DNA of 64,000 nucleotides from Botryotinia globosa (GCA_014898425.1 RCSZ01000015.1:1116001-1180000), one strand, 5' to 3'; positions 21,906 through 34,511 are shown, numbered from the stretch's first letter. Program-made: numbers and translations. The notes: generated by a model from the letters alone, not told the origin.

Positions 21906-23551
21906 ATGTCGATACCAGGGCTTGGTCAAGCGGTTCATGCTGCTGTAAGTAGTAATTCATGTATGAAACTCCAAAACACTCAATTTATTAACTGGTGGGT
22001 GTAGAGAACTGCAGCACCAGCAGCCGTTGCGCATACGAATATTCATGAGCTTCAGGCTAACTCGGAATGGCGCTTTGAAGTCGCCATTGGATCGAGTATT
22101 GAAGTTAAGGTATGGATTCTATAATATTCAATTCCATTATAGTATATATTCTCAACGAAAACCCCAATCTAACCACTCACTCAGGTCCTCTCCGGCACCG
22201 CAGAAATCTTCGGCACAGAACTCGCGGTTAATCACACATACACATTCCACGGCACCAAATCCTCCATCTACACCTGGCACGGCTGCCGACTCGAAGTCAA
22301 CGGACCATGCGAGGAATACACCGCTGAGGAAACCCCCATGATCTCCTACGTCAACACGCATTTCGCGCTGGAGAACCTACGATCCGAAGCAAAGAAAGCA
22401 GGACAGGATGGCCCGCGTGTAATCATCGTCGGACCTAATAACACAGGAAAAACCAGCTTGGCGAAACTGCTCACCGCGTACGCGATCCGCATGGGGCGCC
22501 AACCGATCGTCGTGAACACGGATTCGCGCGAGGGAATGCTGAGTATACCGGGGAGTTTGACGGCCGCGGCGTTCAAGAGTATTGTGGATGTGGAGGAGGG
22601 GTGGGGGAGTAGTTCGACGAGCGGGCCGAGTCCCGTGCCGGTGAAGCTGCCGTTGTGTTATTACTATGGACTTCCGAGTCCGGAAGATAATGTGAAGTTG
22701 TTTAAGCCGGTGGTCACGAGGCTGGCGTTGGCGGCGACGAGTAGACTGCAGGATGATCCTGTGTGTAGGGAAACGGGCATGATTATTGATACGCCGGGGG
22801 TCATTAGTCAGGGGAAGGGAGGGTATGATTTGATTTCTCATATTGTGTCGGAGTTCGCAGGTGAGTTTGTCGGTTTGGGAACTTGGGTTTGAATGAGAGT
22901 GTGGACTAATATGATTGCCAGTTAATATTATCCTGGTCTTGGGCTCGGAACGTTTACACAGTGAAATGTTGCGGCGATTCTCAACCCAAAAGACTGATAA
23001 CGGAGAAGCCATTACTCTCGTCAGGTTAGACAAGTCAGGAGGCTGTGTTGATAGAGATGATACATTCATGCAACAAATGCGGGAAGCAACTATCAAGGAA
23101 TACTTTTTCGGAGACGCAAAAAGAACCTTGAGTCCGCATACACAACTTGTTAATTTCGACGAGCTTTCGATTTATAAAGTCAAAGAAGGTATGCCATGTT
23201 CTTCTCTGCCCTCTCACCTCATAGTATCTTCAGAACACTAACAATCCACAAGCACACTCAATGCAAAGTGCATTTATGCCCGGAGGAGAAGAAGAAGCTG
23301 AACCCACACTATATGAAAAAGTAGAGCCAACACCCTCGATGTTGCATTGCATATTCGCTGTCATGCACGCATCGACTCGCGATTCTCAGGATACTATTCG
23401 AGATGCGAGTGTCATGGGCTTTGTATATGTAGCAGAAGCTGATGAGAAGAAAAAGAGAATGAAGATCCTGGTACCGCTCAACACGAGAGTCACGGATAGA
23501 CCATTGATTTGGGGTAGCTGGCCTGAAGCCCCGGTAAACTTGATGGGATAA
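21906..23551 (+). CDS. CLP1: mRNA cleavage and polyadenylation factor Clp1
   Basis: Five exons, 21906-21944, 22005-22109, 22185-22860, 22922-23188 and 23253-23551, give 461 residues, the expected length. The N-terminal domain (W-R-F-E-V, A-E-I-F-G-T-E-L, Y-T-W-H-G-C) is followed by the P-loop G-P-N-N-T-G-K-T-S near residue 140. The GTPase-like motifs D-T-P-G and, near the end, G-S-E-R-L of the Clp1/Grc3 polynucleotide kinase family are also present. The C-terminal domain ends with G-F-V-Y-V and P-L-N-T-R-V. Clp1 is a subunit of cleavage factor IA and binds Pcf11; fungal members are usually ATP-binding but catalytically silent as kinases. Exons 1-2 are tiny and were chosen because they restore the conserved start in frame. 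Confidence 0.93.
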
Positions 23552-23809
23552 TCAAATAATACACAATATTGCCGAGAAGAAAAGCTCTAATACATGTTTT
23601 TGTGCTGAGTGTTGTGCCATGTGAAAGCAAATCCAATAGTAAAAAACTCCTGCGATAAAACTAAAAATATCCTGCCCGCATTACCCAACTTACGCCGATT
23701 CGCATTGGTCTGCTCATAATCAAACCAACCTGGATATCCCCGAGTCATTCTTCATTCTTAATTCATATCGCAATTCCCATTTCTCATCTCGCCGCTCATC
23801 TACCGCACT

Positions 23810-24423
23810 CTAATCCCTCGACTGCACCTTATGATCTCCCCTAACAGCCTCCGCATACGTGGGTGGCACAGCCCCTCCACTACTTCCCTCTCCACCCTGT
23901 CCCTGTCCCTCTCCGGCATTCGTCCATGTCCCATTCTGCTGTTGCTGAACCGTAGGTGCTTCCATCGGAGCATTAGTGCCATATCCTTGCTGTTGTCGCT
24001 GCGTGCCACTCGATTTCTGGGGCACGCGCTGCGCTCGTCCATTCGGGCCTTGTACGACGACATATGTCACACGAGCATTTTCCGAGTCGGGAATGGCGTC
24101 GTAGTGATCGTCTTGGTCAGGGAATTTGGCAATAATGTACCAGGCGTGCAGGAGACCCGGGAGGAAACCCAGCATGCAGAGGAGAATGTTGATCAGGGAG
24201 TCGGCGGAGCAGAGGCCGCGTTTTACCCAGACTAGAGGTGGGGGTTAGTGGATGAGCGTGCTGTTGTGGTTGGGAGGGAGAGACGTGGTAGGAGGGGAAT
24301 GGGCTGTTGTGTGTGGTTGTTGGGTTCTTGGGAAGGAGTACAGAGTTGGGAATATTCATGCTTACCTGCGAGAGGGGGAAATAGAATGGCGATCAAGCCG
24401 AGGAAGATATCGGACGAGCACAT
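23810..24423 (-). CDS. Pmp3/Sna3-like small membrane protein (UPF0057) with PPxY tail
   Basis: Exons 24423-24366 and 24231-23810 (134-bp intron) give 159 residues. The first 60 residues are the Pmp3/UPF0057 domain: two hydrophobic helices flanking W-V-K-R-G-L-C, with the typical L-x-x-L-F-P-P-L start and a L-P-G-L-L-H-A-W-Y second helix. The long Gln/Gly-rich tail ends with P-P-T-Y. In yeast Sna3 a PPxY motif recruits the ubiquitin ligase Rsp5 for multivesicular-body sorting, so this protein resembles Sna3/Sna4 more than the 55-residue Pmp3. It is expected in the plasma or endosomal membrane. It is transcribed divergently from the RNA polymerase III subunit gene. Confidence 0.85.
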
Positions 24424-24850
24424 TTTCGATTTGGCTGATGTAGGTATATGATTATGTGTGTTTTGTAGGTTTAAAGGGTTCTTTTATCCTGCACAGAATG
24501 GTAGTTGGCCGAAGGAGCGGTTTTGGATTTATGCGAAATCAAATGTCTCTGTTCGCGGGCGAAGCAGATTCTTGGTTGTGCAGGTGGTTCGTCATCGGAG
24601 ATCGGGCCTTGCGAGTCAAAGGAGGCACAAGGAAATCATCCTTACCTCTTTGAAATTAGCGCTAATGCACATGATGCAGCGTTGATAGGTAGGTTTATCG
24701 ATAAGGTGATCGGAAAGTCGGACTCAAACATTGCAGCTAGACAATCCTTGTCGTGCTTTATTAGTAGGTCCAGACATTTGATGATTAAAAAAGTTCAACA
24801 TTTGATCTGTTGCGCATTACGATTGTACATATAATTCACAAACGACAAAC
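24424..24850. promoter_or_regulatory. Divergent promoter region, Sna3-like gene / RPC5 gene
   Basis: This 427-bp gap separates two start codons facing away from each other and must hold both promoters. No specific element is recognised. Confidence 0.5.
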
Positions 24851-25910
24851 ATGCCGGGAAATAATATGGATATCGATATGGAGGAAGAGGATGATCCGAT
24901 AGTCAGCTCTTATGATATTTTCATTAAACCCCATATCTCTGAAGGTCGAGAAATTTATGTGTTACAATTTCCCAATCGCGATATTGAGCAACGATACGCT
25001 GGTTCAAATGATGCTCAACCTCTCAAGTTTCGAACGAAGCCAAAGGCCGGAATGGTCGAAATGGATGTTCCAATCAATGCGCGCACGAATTATGATAAGG
25101 ATAAGGGTGTGAAATGGGGAGATGCTATCAAGAAGAGTCAAATGGTTAAGGGTGGAGGGAGTCATGGTTTACCGGGTGGTTTTGGAATTGGAGGAGCACA
25201 ACCAACTGGCAGAGGAAGAGGACGGGCACAAGAGCTTGACCCTGAGAAAGTAATGGCGGATTTTGAAGGCGCTATTCGGACGGAGCAAGTTTTGGTTAAG
25301 CAAACCCTTGGTGGTCAAATCATTCCCGTTGATCAAAATAGTCCTCAGTACTTTTTAGGTGCTTTTCAGAGTGGTAATTGGAGATATTTCTTTTCATTCT
25401 TGGGCAACATGCTAATTCAATCCAGATAAACTTCATCTCACTCCAATTGACCATATGGTACAAATGAGGCCTCAATTTCATCATATCGACGCACATGTAG
25501 AACAGGAAAAGCAAAACCGACCTCGCGAAGGACCTGCACCAAAGGCTACCGAAGCTCGAGCTATTCATATGACGGTTAAGTCAAGTATCGATGGAGAAGA
25601 AGATGGAGGTGATAACATTGGCGTACGAATCTCTGCTGCGCAACAAGAGCAATGGGTGAAGCACCGATATGTTGACGAGGATCATCAATCTGCTTGGGAA
25701 TGCTATCATGAAAATATGTTTATCTATCCTGAGCCGGATGAGAAAGGAGAAGAGCAAGAACTTTCGCCAGATGTGGTTCCAAAGCTAACCACTGGGATGG
25801 ATGATATGGCATATATGGATACAATCAGTGCGCCAAATAATGCAGCGAAAATGTCCAGGGCAAAGGTGGATGCGCAAACGATTGATCTTGATGCAGATGA
25901 TGAAGAATAG
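24851..25910 (+). CDS. RPC37: RNA polymerase III subunit Rpc37/RPC5
   Basis: Exons 24851-25373 and 25426-25910 (52-bp intron) give 335 residues. The N-terminus has D-D-P-I-V-S-S-Y-D-I-F followed by I-Y-V-L-Q-F-P, and later K-L-H-L-T-P-I-D-H-M-V-Q-M-R-P. These are the hallmarks of the RPC5/Sin-like family (in human RPC5 the equivalents are DDPV, LYLFQYP and LHLTPLHGILQLRP). With Rpc53/RPC4 it forms the TFIIF-like subcomplex that aids pol III initiation, termination and reinitiation in the nucleus. The intron interrupts just before the KLHLTP motif, and splicing restores it. The tail is acidic. Confidence 0.85.
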
Positions 25911-26379
25911 AATTAGTTGTATGATATGGGTTCATTCTCCGGCGTATAAAATCAAAAAGATACCCCGCACATGTCCTTGGTAGACGAGATACTAGGTAGA
26001 CAATTGAACATACTACATTACAGCAAAACAATTTTGTGTTTGTATACTTATTTGAGATGGAATGAATATATTTTTGTTGTATACATCTTGTATGTATATA
26101 CTCGAGTAAATTTTTTCATAATTTATCTATAAATCTACTCTAGCTAGCTAGGTATCGAGGTCAATCAAGATACTGTGCGTGAGGCTTGATATATCCTAAC
26201 TCCGAATACAGGCAGGCGATAACGATAAAAAAGTTCCGGCGTCATTCATTATCAACCATAGCTCGGCCGATACTCATTACTAGGTAGGCAGCTTTACTTG
26301 CTTGCTATCCTAAGCTCGCCATCCCACCCAAACCAGCCATTTTTACCACACTTCCTTCCACGCAATTTGCAGATTCAAT
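25911..26379. other. Intergenic
   Basis: A 469-bp gap between two same-strand genes containing the RPC5 3' UTR and the DDB1-like promoter. No further feature seen. Confidence 0.5.
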
Positions 26380-29300
26380 ATGGCGTACCTGGCTCCGATA
26401 CATAGACCAAGTAGTGTACGACTTACACTGCGATTGAATCTTTTAGATCATAGAGAGGAATGTCTGGTACTCGCGTAAGTAGCAATCTATACACGATTCC
26501 ATGATTCAAAAGCATAACACAATGGAATACTGACTTCTCTACAGGAAAGCAAATCGATTAGAAATATGGAGGCCCACAGAAGAAGGTCTCACGATGGCAT
26601 ATTCGAAATCCATATATGGCCGCATCTCCATGCTGCAAAAGATCCAACCTGCGGGATCCAAGACCGACCATCTCTTCGTGGGGACCGTACGAGCACAATA
26701 CTTTACCGTGATGTGGAATCCCCAGACGCATAAACTGGATACCATGCAATCGTTCGTCGATATCTCTCAAGAACACATGCGGGATTCCGAAAGTAGGGAT
26801 AGATGTCTTGTGGATCCGACGGGGCGATTATTAGTTATGGAATTGTACGAGGGAGTGCTGAATTTGGTGAAGATTGTAAAGCCCAGGGGAGGCAAGACGG
26901 ATTACTTGGAGAACCCGGAACAAGTGAGGATTTCTGAGATGAAGGTTCGGGCGAGTGCGTTTTTGTATACGGATACTAAACAGCCGAAATTGGCTTTGCT
27001 GTATCAGGATGCGAGAGAGGATGTGAAATTGGCGACATATAGGATGCTGGATGATAAGGGTCAGCTCATTTTACAGTTCGATCCGAAGAAGAATAGGGAG
27101 AATAATGTGGATGATTTGTGTGTTGGAGCTATGCATATCATACCGGTTCCCAAGGCGAGAGATGAGGCGAGCAAGAGATATATTGTTAGGAACGCCACGA
27201 CTGCCAAGGCTAATTTAGGAGGGCTGATTGTCTTGGGCGAAACGAAGTTTACATATCTGGATGATGAAAGTAAAGCCATTGTCGAATATGCGTTGGATGA
27301 AGCTGTATTATGGGCGGCGTGGGAACCGATAGATGAGAGAAATTATCTACTGGGGGACGATTATGGCTTTTTATACATTTTAACAATACTGGTCGATGGT
27401 GCTACAGTTACTGGACTACAAATTGTAAAATTGGGTCAGGTATCTAAGCCTACATCTTTGGAGAACTTGGGGAATGGAATCTTCTATATTGCTTCACATG
27501 AAGCGGACAATCAGGTCGTTCAAATTGATTTGGAGAATCCAGAACATGGCGTCACGTTGCTACAGACACTGCCGAATATTGCCCCAATACTTGATTTCAC
27601 GGTCATGGACATGGGTGGGCGAGAGGGAGAGACTCAATTGAATGAATATTCTTCAGGACAGGCTCGATTAGTTACGGGCAGTGGAGGATTTGAGGGAGGA
27701 AGTTTAAGAAGTGTTCGGAGTGGAGTTGGACTTGATGATACTGCGATACTTGCCGAAATGGAAGGTATTCGTAAGGTCTTCGCGTTGCATTCTGGTCCAA
27801 GTCTACCGAATGATACTCTTGTAGTGTCATTTTCAACAGAGACTCGATTCTTTAAGTTTGATTCACAAGGAGATATTGAAGAAGTGGAGACTATTAAGAA
27901 TTTGTCTTCTACTTCGGAAACACTGCTAACTTATAACCTCGATGAAGGCTGTATATTACAAGTCACACAACATGAGGTAGCAATACATGGCAAATCTCCC
28001 GGTCATCGATGGCAGCCTCCTGACGGACAGATAATCACGGCAGCTTCAGGAAACCAGAACTATGTTTTACTTTCGTCTAATGGACGTACCTTAGTCACTT
28101 TATCAATTCAACAAGATTTAGCAGAGGTCGCATTTCAGGAGCTTGGAGATGATCAAGTAGCTTGCATACATGTACCCCAAGTACTGGGTGATATAGGTGT
28201 CATTGGCTTATGGAAGTCGGGATCGGTATCTCTGCTTGATCTCGCAACTCTCAAAACTATCGTATCTGAGGATCTAAGACGAGCTGATGGAGCTTCCATA
28301 CCGAGAGACATTGCTCTTACTCAAATTCTACCCCCTGAACTTTCAGGCCCAACTTTGTTTGTCAGTATGGAAGATGGTATTGTGTTGAGCTTCAATGTCG
28401 ACAAGACAGATTGTTCACTGTCGGGACGAAAAAGTATTGTGCTTGGAACACAACAGGCGCAACTTCAGATTCTACCACGGGATAATACAACTTTCAATAT
28501 TTTTGCAACATGCGAGCATCCTAGCTTGATATATGGTTCTGAAGGTAGAACTGTGTATTCGGCCGTCACAGCTGAAGATGCAATCGCAGTATGTTCGCTG
28601 AACAGTATAGCGTATCCAGATTCAGTAGTTGTGGCTACAACAAATGAACTCAAACTCGCAGTCATCGACGACGAGAGAAGAACACATGTCAGAACTTTAC
28701 CGATTGGTGAGACCGTAAGGAGGGTAGCATATTCAGCCAAAGAGAAATCGTTTGCGATTGGAGCTATCAAACGTGAATTGACAAAAGGACAAGAAGTTGT
28801 CACGACTTCTTTCAGACTTGTCGACGAGGTTGTTTTCGGTGAGCTAGGAGAACCATACTATTTACCACCAAATAACGAAATCATCGAGACTGTTATACGA
28901 GCGGAACTTCCAACAAGACATAGCAGTGGCGAATTAGTCGAGCGCTTCCTTGTCGGTACAAGTTTCCTTCATGAGGAAGAGGCGAATGTTCGTGGTCGTC
29001 TTCTTATTTTTGGTGTCAATGCCGACAGAGCTCCATATATAATTGCTTCTCACAATCTCAAAGGTTCTTGTCGATGCATTGGTGTACTCGATGGTAAAAT
29101 CGTAGCAGCACTCAATAAAACAGTCGTCATGTACGACTATGAGGAAACCTCCACAACATGCGCCAAACTTACTAAACTAGCAACATATCGATGTTCAACT
29201 TGTCCCATCGATATCGATATTACAGGTAATGTAATAGCAGTAGCAGATATTATGAAATCAGTTGCGCTGGTCGAATATACGCCCGGAACCGATGGCCTTC

Positions 29301-29978
29301 CATATAAACTTGAGGAGGTGGCAAGACACGCACAACAAGTCTTCTCAACGAGTGTTGCAGAGGTAGATACAGACACGTATTTGGAAACAGATCATGATGG
29401 GAATATAATCTTGTTGAAGAGAAATAGAGAGGGTGTTACGAGAGAAGATAAATCTAGAATGGAAGTTACTTGTGAGATGAATCTTGGAGAGATGGTCAAT
29501 AGGGTCAAGAGGATTAATGTGGAAACATCCAAAGATGCTCTGTTGATCCCGAGAGCTTTTCTCGGCACTGTATGTCCCTTCTTCTTCCTTCAATTAATGA
29601 ATCATTGACACTAACAACCTCCAGACCGAAGGATCAATCTACCTCTTCTCTCTCATCCCTCCACAAAACCAAGATCTATTAATGCGTCTCCAAACCCGTC
29701 TAGCATCTCTTCCCTCCGCCTCTTCCCTTAAAGGACCCTCAGACTCCACATCTCCTCATCAAATCGAACTCTCGCCCGGTAATCTCGATTTCAATAAATA
29801 CCGTTCCTATATATCCGCCACACGGGAAACAAGCGAACCCTTCAGATTTGTAGACGGGGAGTTGATCGAAAGATATCTGGATTTGGAGAGCGAGGTACAG
29901 GAACTCGTGGCGGAGGGGTTGGGTGTCAAAGCGGAGGATTTGAGAGGTGTGGTGGAGGGATTGAGGAGGTTGCATTAG
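26380..29978 (+). CDS. DDB1-like / CPSF A-subunit family protein
   Basis: Exons 26380-26474, 26545-29569 and 29625-29978 (introns of 70 and 55 bp) give 1157 residues. This matches DDB1 (about 1140) better than CPSF160 or SF3b130 (about 1200-1450). The start M-A-Y-L-A-P-I-H-R-P-S-S-V has the A-x-x-x-R-P-T/S-x-V signature of DDB1. The middle is beta-propeller-like without clear WD40 motifs, as in the family. The C-terminal CPSF_A region has G-R-L-L-I-F-G and the final helices seen in DDB1. DDB1 is the adaptor linking Cul4 to substrate receptors in nucleotide-excision repair and replication control. In several fungi the complex also acts in heterochromatin and DNA methylation (the DIM complex in Neurospora). 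Confidence 0.88.
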
Positions 29979-30539
29979 AGGGAGTTGTCAAGGGGTAGGG
30001 GAAGCTAGAGTGAGAGAGAATTTGAAATTTAGATGGACATCTAGGATGCAGATGTGTATATCGATACGTGTGAAATGAGATAAGTGAGTAGAGTAAAGCT
30101 ATCTAAGGCTAAGGTAAGAAAAAAAGAAGCAAGAAAACAGGCTTTCTACACGTGTCGAAAATGAACAAGGCCATAAATTACATAAAGGAGGGTAGCTATT
30201 GCTGTATAGTACGCACCAAGGTATAGATGATAGATATGTCTCTATAGATTCATCTAGAGGACGGGGGAAATAAGAATACAAATTGTGCTCTGCAGAATCA
30301 ATCGACTATATGGCTGCTGAGGTAAAGCGAAAGGGAAGGTATTCTACGTGATACATTTTCCTTGAATTGTTTGAGCGATGGAGGAGCAAGGCCAATAATT
30401 CACAAATCTGGAGGGCTATAAAACCTACGGATACGTGACCGCAATTTTCACCAAGTCACCTGCCAAATTCACACATAGTACGCCCAGAACATTTTTTGTA
30501 GCATATCTTCATTTTCATTTATTCAGCTCCGTGATATGA
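29979..30539. other. Intergenic between convergent genes
   Basis: A 561-bp gap between two stop codons, containing both 3' UTRs. Nothing else seen. Confidence 0.55.
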
Positions 30540-31858
30540 CTAGTCCGAGCTACTAAGATATCTATAAACAACAGAAAAGTCCTTGCCCTTACAGTTCTCC
30601 TGTTGTTCCACAGCTTCATAAACCTCTCGAGCTCTATTACCAAGCTCAAGTTTGGCCCGAACTTCTTCTGCTGCTTTCAATGCAAGTCCTAGATCTTTCT
30701 TCATGAGACTTATACCAAAACCTCCACTATAATCTCGTTCGGCTGGTGCACCTGCTACAACACCCTTGACGGGATTGTTAAGTTCACTTGGCCAACATTT
30801 GCCAGTACTACTGTTAATCAAATTACCTAGAACTTGTGGATCAAGACCCCACATAATTCCCAAGTTCATTGCTTCAGCTGTTGCAATGTTGTTGATCGCC
30901 AGAAGATAGTTGTTGGCAAGCTTTCCGGAAAGACCTGCACCTTGAGCTCCACAATGTAACACCCTCTTTCCCATCATGGTGAGTATGGGAGTCACGCGAT
31001 CAACTAGATCATCCGAAGCCCCAAGCATAAAGGTCAGAGTTCCGGCAGTTGCGCCAACAACACCTCCTGACATTGGCGCATCGACGAATCGACCTTGTTG
31101 CGTTGTATGAACTGCCCTAGCAACATCTCTAGAAGATGTTGGATCAATTGTGGAGCAATCAATGAAAAGACGATCAGGATTGGCGACTACAGATGTAGAA
31201 AGTGGAGGCTTGAGTATTTGACTAAAGACATTCTTCACATGTGCTGGTTCTGGTAAAACAGTGATGGTAGTTTCCTGCAAATGGTATCTATTAGCAATTG
31301 AAACAGATATTTCTTCAGACAAAATAGACAATTGATTGAAATAAAATCAGAGGATTGGCTTTGTTGTATAATATAAAAATCATTAGAAGATCAACCAAGA
31401 CGGTTGACCCCAACTTAGATCATTCATGGAACAAACTCATCACATAAAAGGGGAGCAATTTGATTGCGAGAGACGAAAATATAGTGGTATAACTTACAGA
31501 ATTTTCAGCAGCTTCTCTTATACCACCTGCAGCCTCGACAGCAGCGCCACTTCCAAGAGCTTTTGTGTCCTTTGTGAATCTCTCCACCGCTTCAGTATTG
31601 ATATCATAGACTCGGATCGTATCGGCAGGAGGTAATTTGGCTTGAAGGTTTCTTGCCATATTGTATCCTGTCTAATGTTAGCGATTGATTTCCTTTTTCT
31701 GGTCTTTTTGGTAGATTCAATGTAGACATACCCATTTGACCGAGACCAATAAACCCCCATTGCTTCTGTCTTCCCACTGATGATGAGAAGTTCTTTTGCT
31801 GAACAGATCGGAATAGTGACCGCACAAATGGCGCCGATGTCCTCACATTTACCCTCAT
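30540..31858 (-). CDS. 3-hydroxyisobutyrate dehydrogenase, mitochondrial
   Basis: Exons 31858-31732, 31667-31498 and 31274-30540 (introns 64 and 223 bp) give 343 residues. The frame continues upstream to a GTG at 31876, but the first ATG is at 31858. An Arg/Ser-rich presequence of about 30 residues precedes G-F-I-G-L-G-Q-M-G-Y-N-M-A, the NAD-binding Rossmann motif. The substrate motif D-A-P-M-S-G-G-V-x-G-A and the catalytic Lys in G-L-S-G-K-L-A-N-N-Y are intact, and the C-terminal K-K-D-L-G-L-A motif is present. The enzyme oxidises 3-hydroxyisobutyrate to methylmalonate semialdehyde in valine catabolism. The 223-bp intron is unusually long for this window; its borders follow directly from frame. 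Confidence 0.93.
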
Positions 31859-33102
31859 CTTCACAACCCTATTCACGTTCTCGAAAAGTCAATTGAAAAG
31901 AAGAAGTGGGCGTTTTAATAACAAACAAACGATTGGAAGCGGATGGCCGGCCTCCGTACGAGCAACCGTACAAGCTGACGAATGAACGAAAGCGGGTGCG
32001 CCCTCGGGTGATAAATAGTTGAATGGGGAAGGAAGCATGGAGAATGTGGGGAAGTTAGTCTGGTTGCGCTGCCCGAGGCTGCTTTGCTTCCTGAATCCTT
32101 GAACCGTTACCCCGATACCCGACAAAAGCCGACAAGATCAGCAGTTTTGCTTTCAATCCATGATAGGAAATACCTCACATGAGGTTAAACCTTGAAAGTT
32201 CCATGCTTGCTAACCAATGCTAATTGCGAGATTAGTTCAAGGGATGAATGTATAGCAAAAGAATTGATCATTGATAATTGATATCTTCATATTTTGTGCT
32301 TTGTAGAGAATCTGGAGATGAAAATGGGAAAGATATAGAAGAAGTATTGGAATAAAATGAAAAAAGATTTGGAGAAAAGTTTGAAGAAAAAATGGAAATA
32401 TATGCTTAGTCATTCTATAAGCGAAGTAGCTTACCCCTGTCAAATGAAGAGCACTGATAAGAAGCGTTCGTTGAGAAAGTTCCATCAAGAGTCCGTTCCA
32501 TAATATATCAACTTCCACAGTCCAGTGATGGGGATTATTGATCCATAAATCAAGGTCGGCATGTCATCATACTGCTACACTAAGATCTCCTTAAATTTGG
32601 CTCAGATAGTGCGGGGTAGGAGGTTCCGAAGTCAATATCGAGGCACATATTGGACGAAACAATCCACATACCAAACTTGTATACCTGCGCATATGCTTCG
32701 GGCTGTTCTTCGGTTCACAAGGGAGATCGACGATCAAGTAGTTTCTCGTGCTTATGTATATATATGCTGTAAACATTGAGGGTGGATTCTACTTTCGTAC
32801 CCGATTGGATTCATCCGTTGCGAGGGAGCCATTGAGCATATGAAGCGTAGTGAATTACGCGGTTCGATGGAGGGGTTATAGTAATAGAATTAATGTGAAC
32901 CTATCCCTGACCAAATGACTGACTCGCTATGCTATAAACGATTGTCAAGAGCACCAAAAAGTGGCTCATTCTTGCTGCCATGCTATTCTATGACCGAATC
33001 CTGTATGATGTCCAAAATCCTGACCCAAGCCCGAACCCCTATCCGAACTAGCATCCGGAAAATACAAAAGTCCTCATATCTATCCTGTCTATACCCAATC
33101 AC
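31859..33102. other. Intergenic
   Basis: About 1.2 kb holding the dehydrogenase promoter and the GNAT gene 3' UTR. No coding signal or notable repeat seen. Confidence 0.55.
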
Positions 33103-33855
33103 CTACCTCTTCTTTCCTCTTCCGCCCTCGACTACTGCTTCCAACGCTCCTGCAGCCCGTCTCTCCCTCCTCCTGAACTCTCCGTTGAACATTTCCGGCA
33201 ACATCATCTTCGCATTTGCATGTTCTTTAGCAAACCCCACCTCTGCAGAATTTCCAAATTTCGCTCTCGTTACCCGAACAGCCTCTTCCAACATCTCTGT
33301 TCCCACACCCGTACCTCTATACCTTGCTCTTGTAGTCCATGCCCTGATGACACCTTTCCCTCCTTTCTTCCCACTCTTTCCTTTCCTTGGCGATCCAATG
33401 ACATGGGGAGCTCGTTCAATGCGCAATATCAGTGCTCCAATCAGTTCTTCCCCATATCGAGATCCAATAATAACATCTTCTTCCCCTTCATCGTTTTTGG
33501 CAAAATCCCAATTGAACTCCTCAGCCGTGTGCAAATAGCCTGCAGTGGCAGCTCGAACTGCTACCAAACATGCCATTGTTACTCCTGCTAGGGTGGTTAC
33601 AAGTAATCCCAAATCGCTGCTGTCTGTGTATTGCCATTTTGTAACAATTCCAATTATTAATGCGTAAAAAGTAAGAATGAGAGGATGGAAGATTAATGCT
33701 TGGGCGGCGATTTGTCGTTGCTGAGCAATAGAATCTGCGACTAGTTTTAGAGCTTTCGTTTTATCCTCTTTCGTGTCTAATGTGGTAGTTGTGAGAGAGG
33801 GGATGCCGTCGAGGGGATCGGGAACAATGGTGTCATCGTCGATATTGGAAGACAT
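33103..33855 (-). CDS. Membrane-anchored GNAT-type N-acetyltransferase
   Basis: A single exon of 250 residues from the ATG at 33855; the frame is open further upstream, but the N-terminal M-S-S-N-I-D-D-D with an acidic lead is typical. Two hydrophobic segments at about residues 52-75 and 83-105 make a hairpin anchor inside the acetyltransferase, as in NAT8-like proteins. Motif A, which binds acetyl-CoA, reads R-A-R-Y-R-G-T-G-V-G with the following helix E-M-L-E-E-A-V. A Lys/Gly-rich loop (about 165-178) precedes it, and the C-terminus is basic. The substrate is unknown; an ER or other membrane location is inferred from the hydrophobic hairpin. Confidence 0.8.
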   Translation of the reverse strand: MSSNIDDDTIVPDPLDGIPSLTTTTLDTKEDKTKALKLVADSIAQQRQIAAQALIFHPLILTFYALIIGIVTKWQYTDSSDLGLLVTTLAGVTMACLVAVRAATAGYLHTAEEFNWDFAKNDEGEEDVIIGSRYGEELIGALILRIERAPHVIGSPRKGKSGKKGGKGVIRAWTTRARYRGTGVGTEMLEEAVRVTRAKFGNSAEVGFAKEHANAKMMLPEMFNGEFRRRERRAAGALEAVVEGGRGKKR

Positions 33856-34102
33856 TGTTGCGAGAGATGATGGACGAAGTGGTGGAAGGTTGTGAGAAAA
33901 TGATGCGCCCAGAATTGGAGTTGAGGTTGTAGAATTGAGTGTTGATGGCGGCAGGACCAGATTTGCTCGAAGAAAAGTAAAGAATGCTGGCGGTGGGTTT
34001 ATTATTAGCAGAGCTTGACACGACCTTTTGTGAATTGGTGTTAGACGATAAGTTGTCAACGTTTGCGAAAATAAAGTATTTTAATATGTGAAGAGTATCT
34101 TC

Positions 34103-34511
34103 TCACTCACAATTGAGGGATAAATTCCACAAAATAACGAAGGTTAATATCAATTGGATAGGTTGAAATAGCTTCCCACCTGCTCCGACTGAAAGTTTCA
34201 CAGAAAATCTTTTCAAAACTTTTTGTCTTCCAAAAACCACAAACTTTTTCCGTACACTGCGAACCGGCGATGCAGCATAGAAAAGGATACAAAAGGAACG
34301 CTTCTCAAAAGAAAATATATAAATGAAGAAACTCACCAGCACTAGCTAGAAATCCAGGGACTGCATTCATTTTATCCACCACAATATTGGCAGTAGTAGA
34401 AGTAGAAGGAGTAGTAGTAGTAGTAGTACTATTCCATGTCGTCCCGCCACCATATTGCGACCTTCTCAAATCTAATTCCCTGGGAATAGACACAGGCACG
34501 TGTCTAGGCAT
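34103..34511 (-). CDS. Small putative single-pass membrane protein
   Basis: Exons 34511-34337 and 34188-34103 (148-bp intron, GTGAGT to TTTCAG) give 86 residues. The N-terminus M-P-R-H-V-P-V-S-I-P is followed by a Thr/Ser run encoded by a TAG/TAC microsatellite, then M-N-A-V-P-G-F. After splicing a 20-residue hydrophobic helix sits at the C-terminus (L-F-Q-P-I-Q-L-I-L-T-F-V-I-L-W). A second GTGAGT donor overlaps the last codons, so a further short exon could replace the final two residues. I do not recognise the family; tail anchoring in the outer mitochondrial or ER membrane is conceivable. The coherent helix produced only by splicing is the main argument that it is real. Confidence 0.45.
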
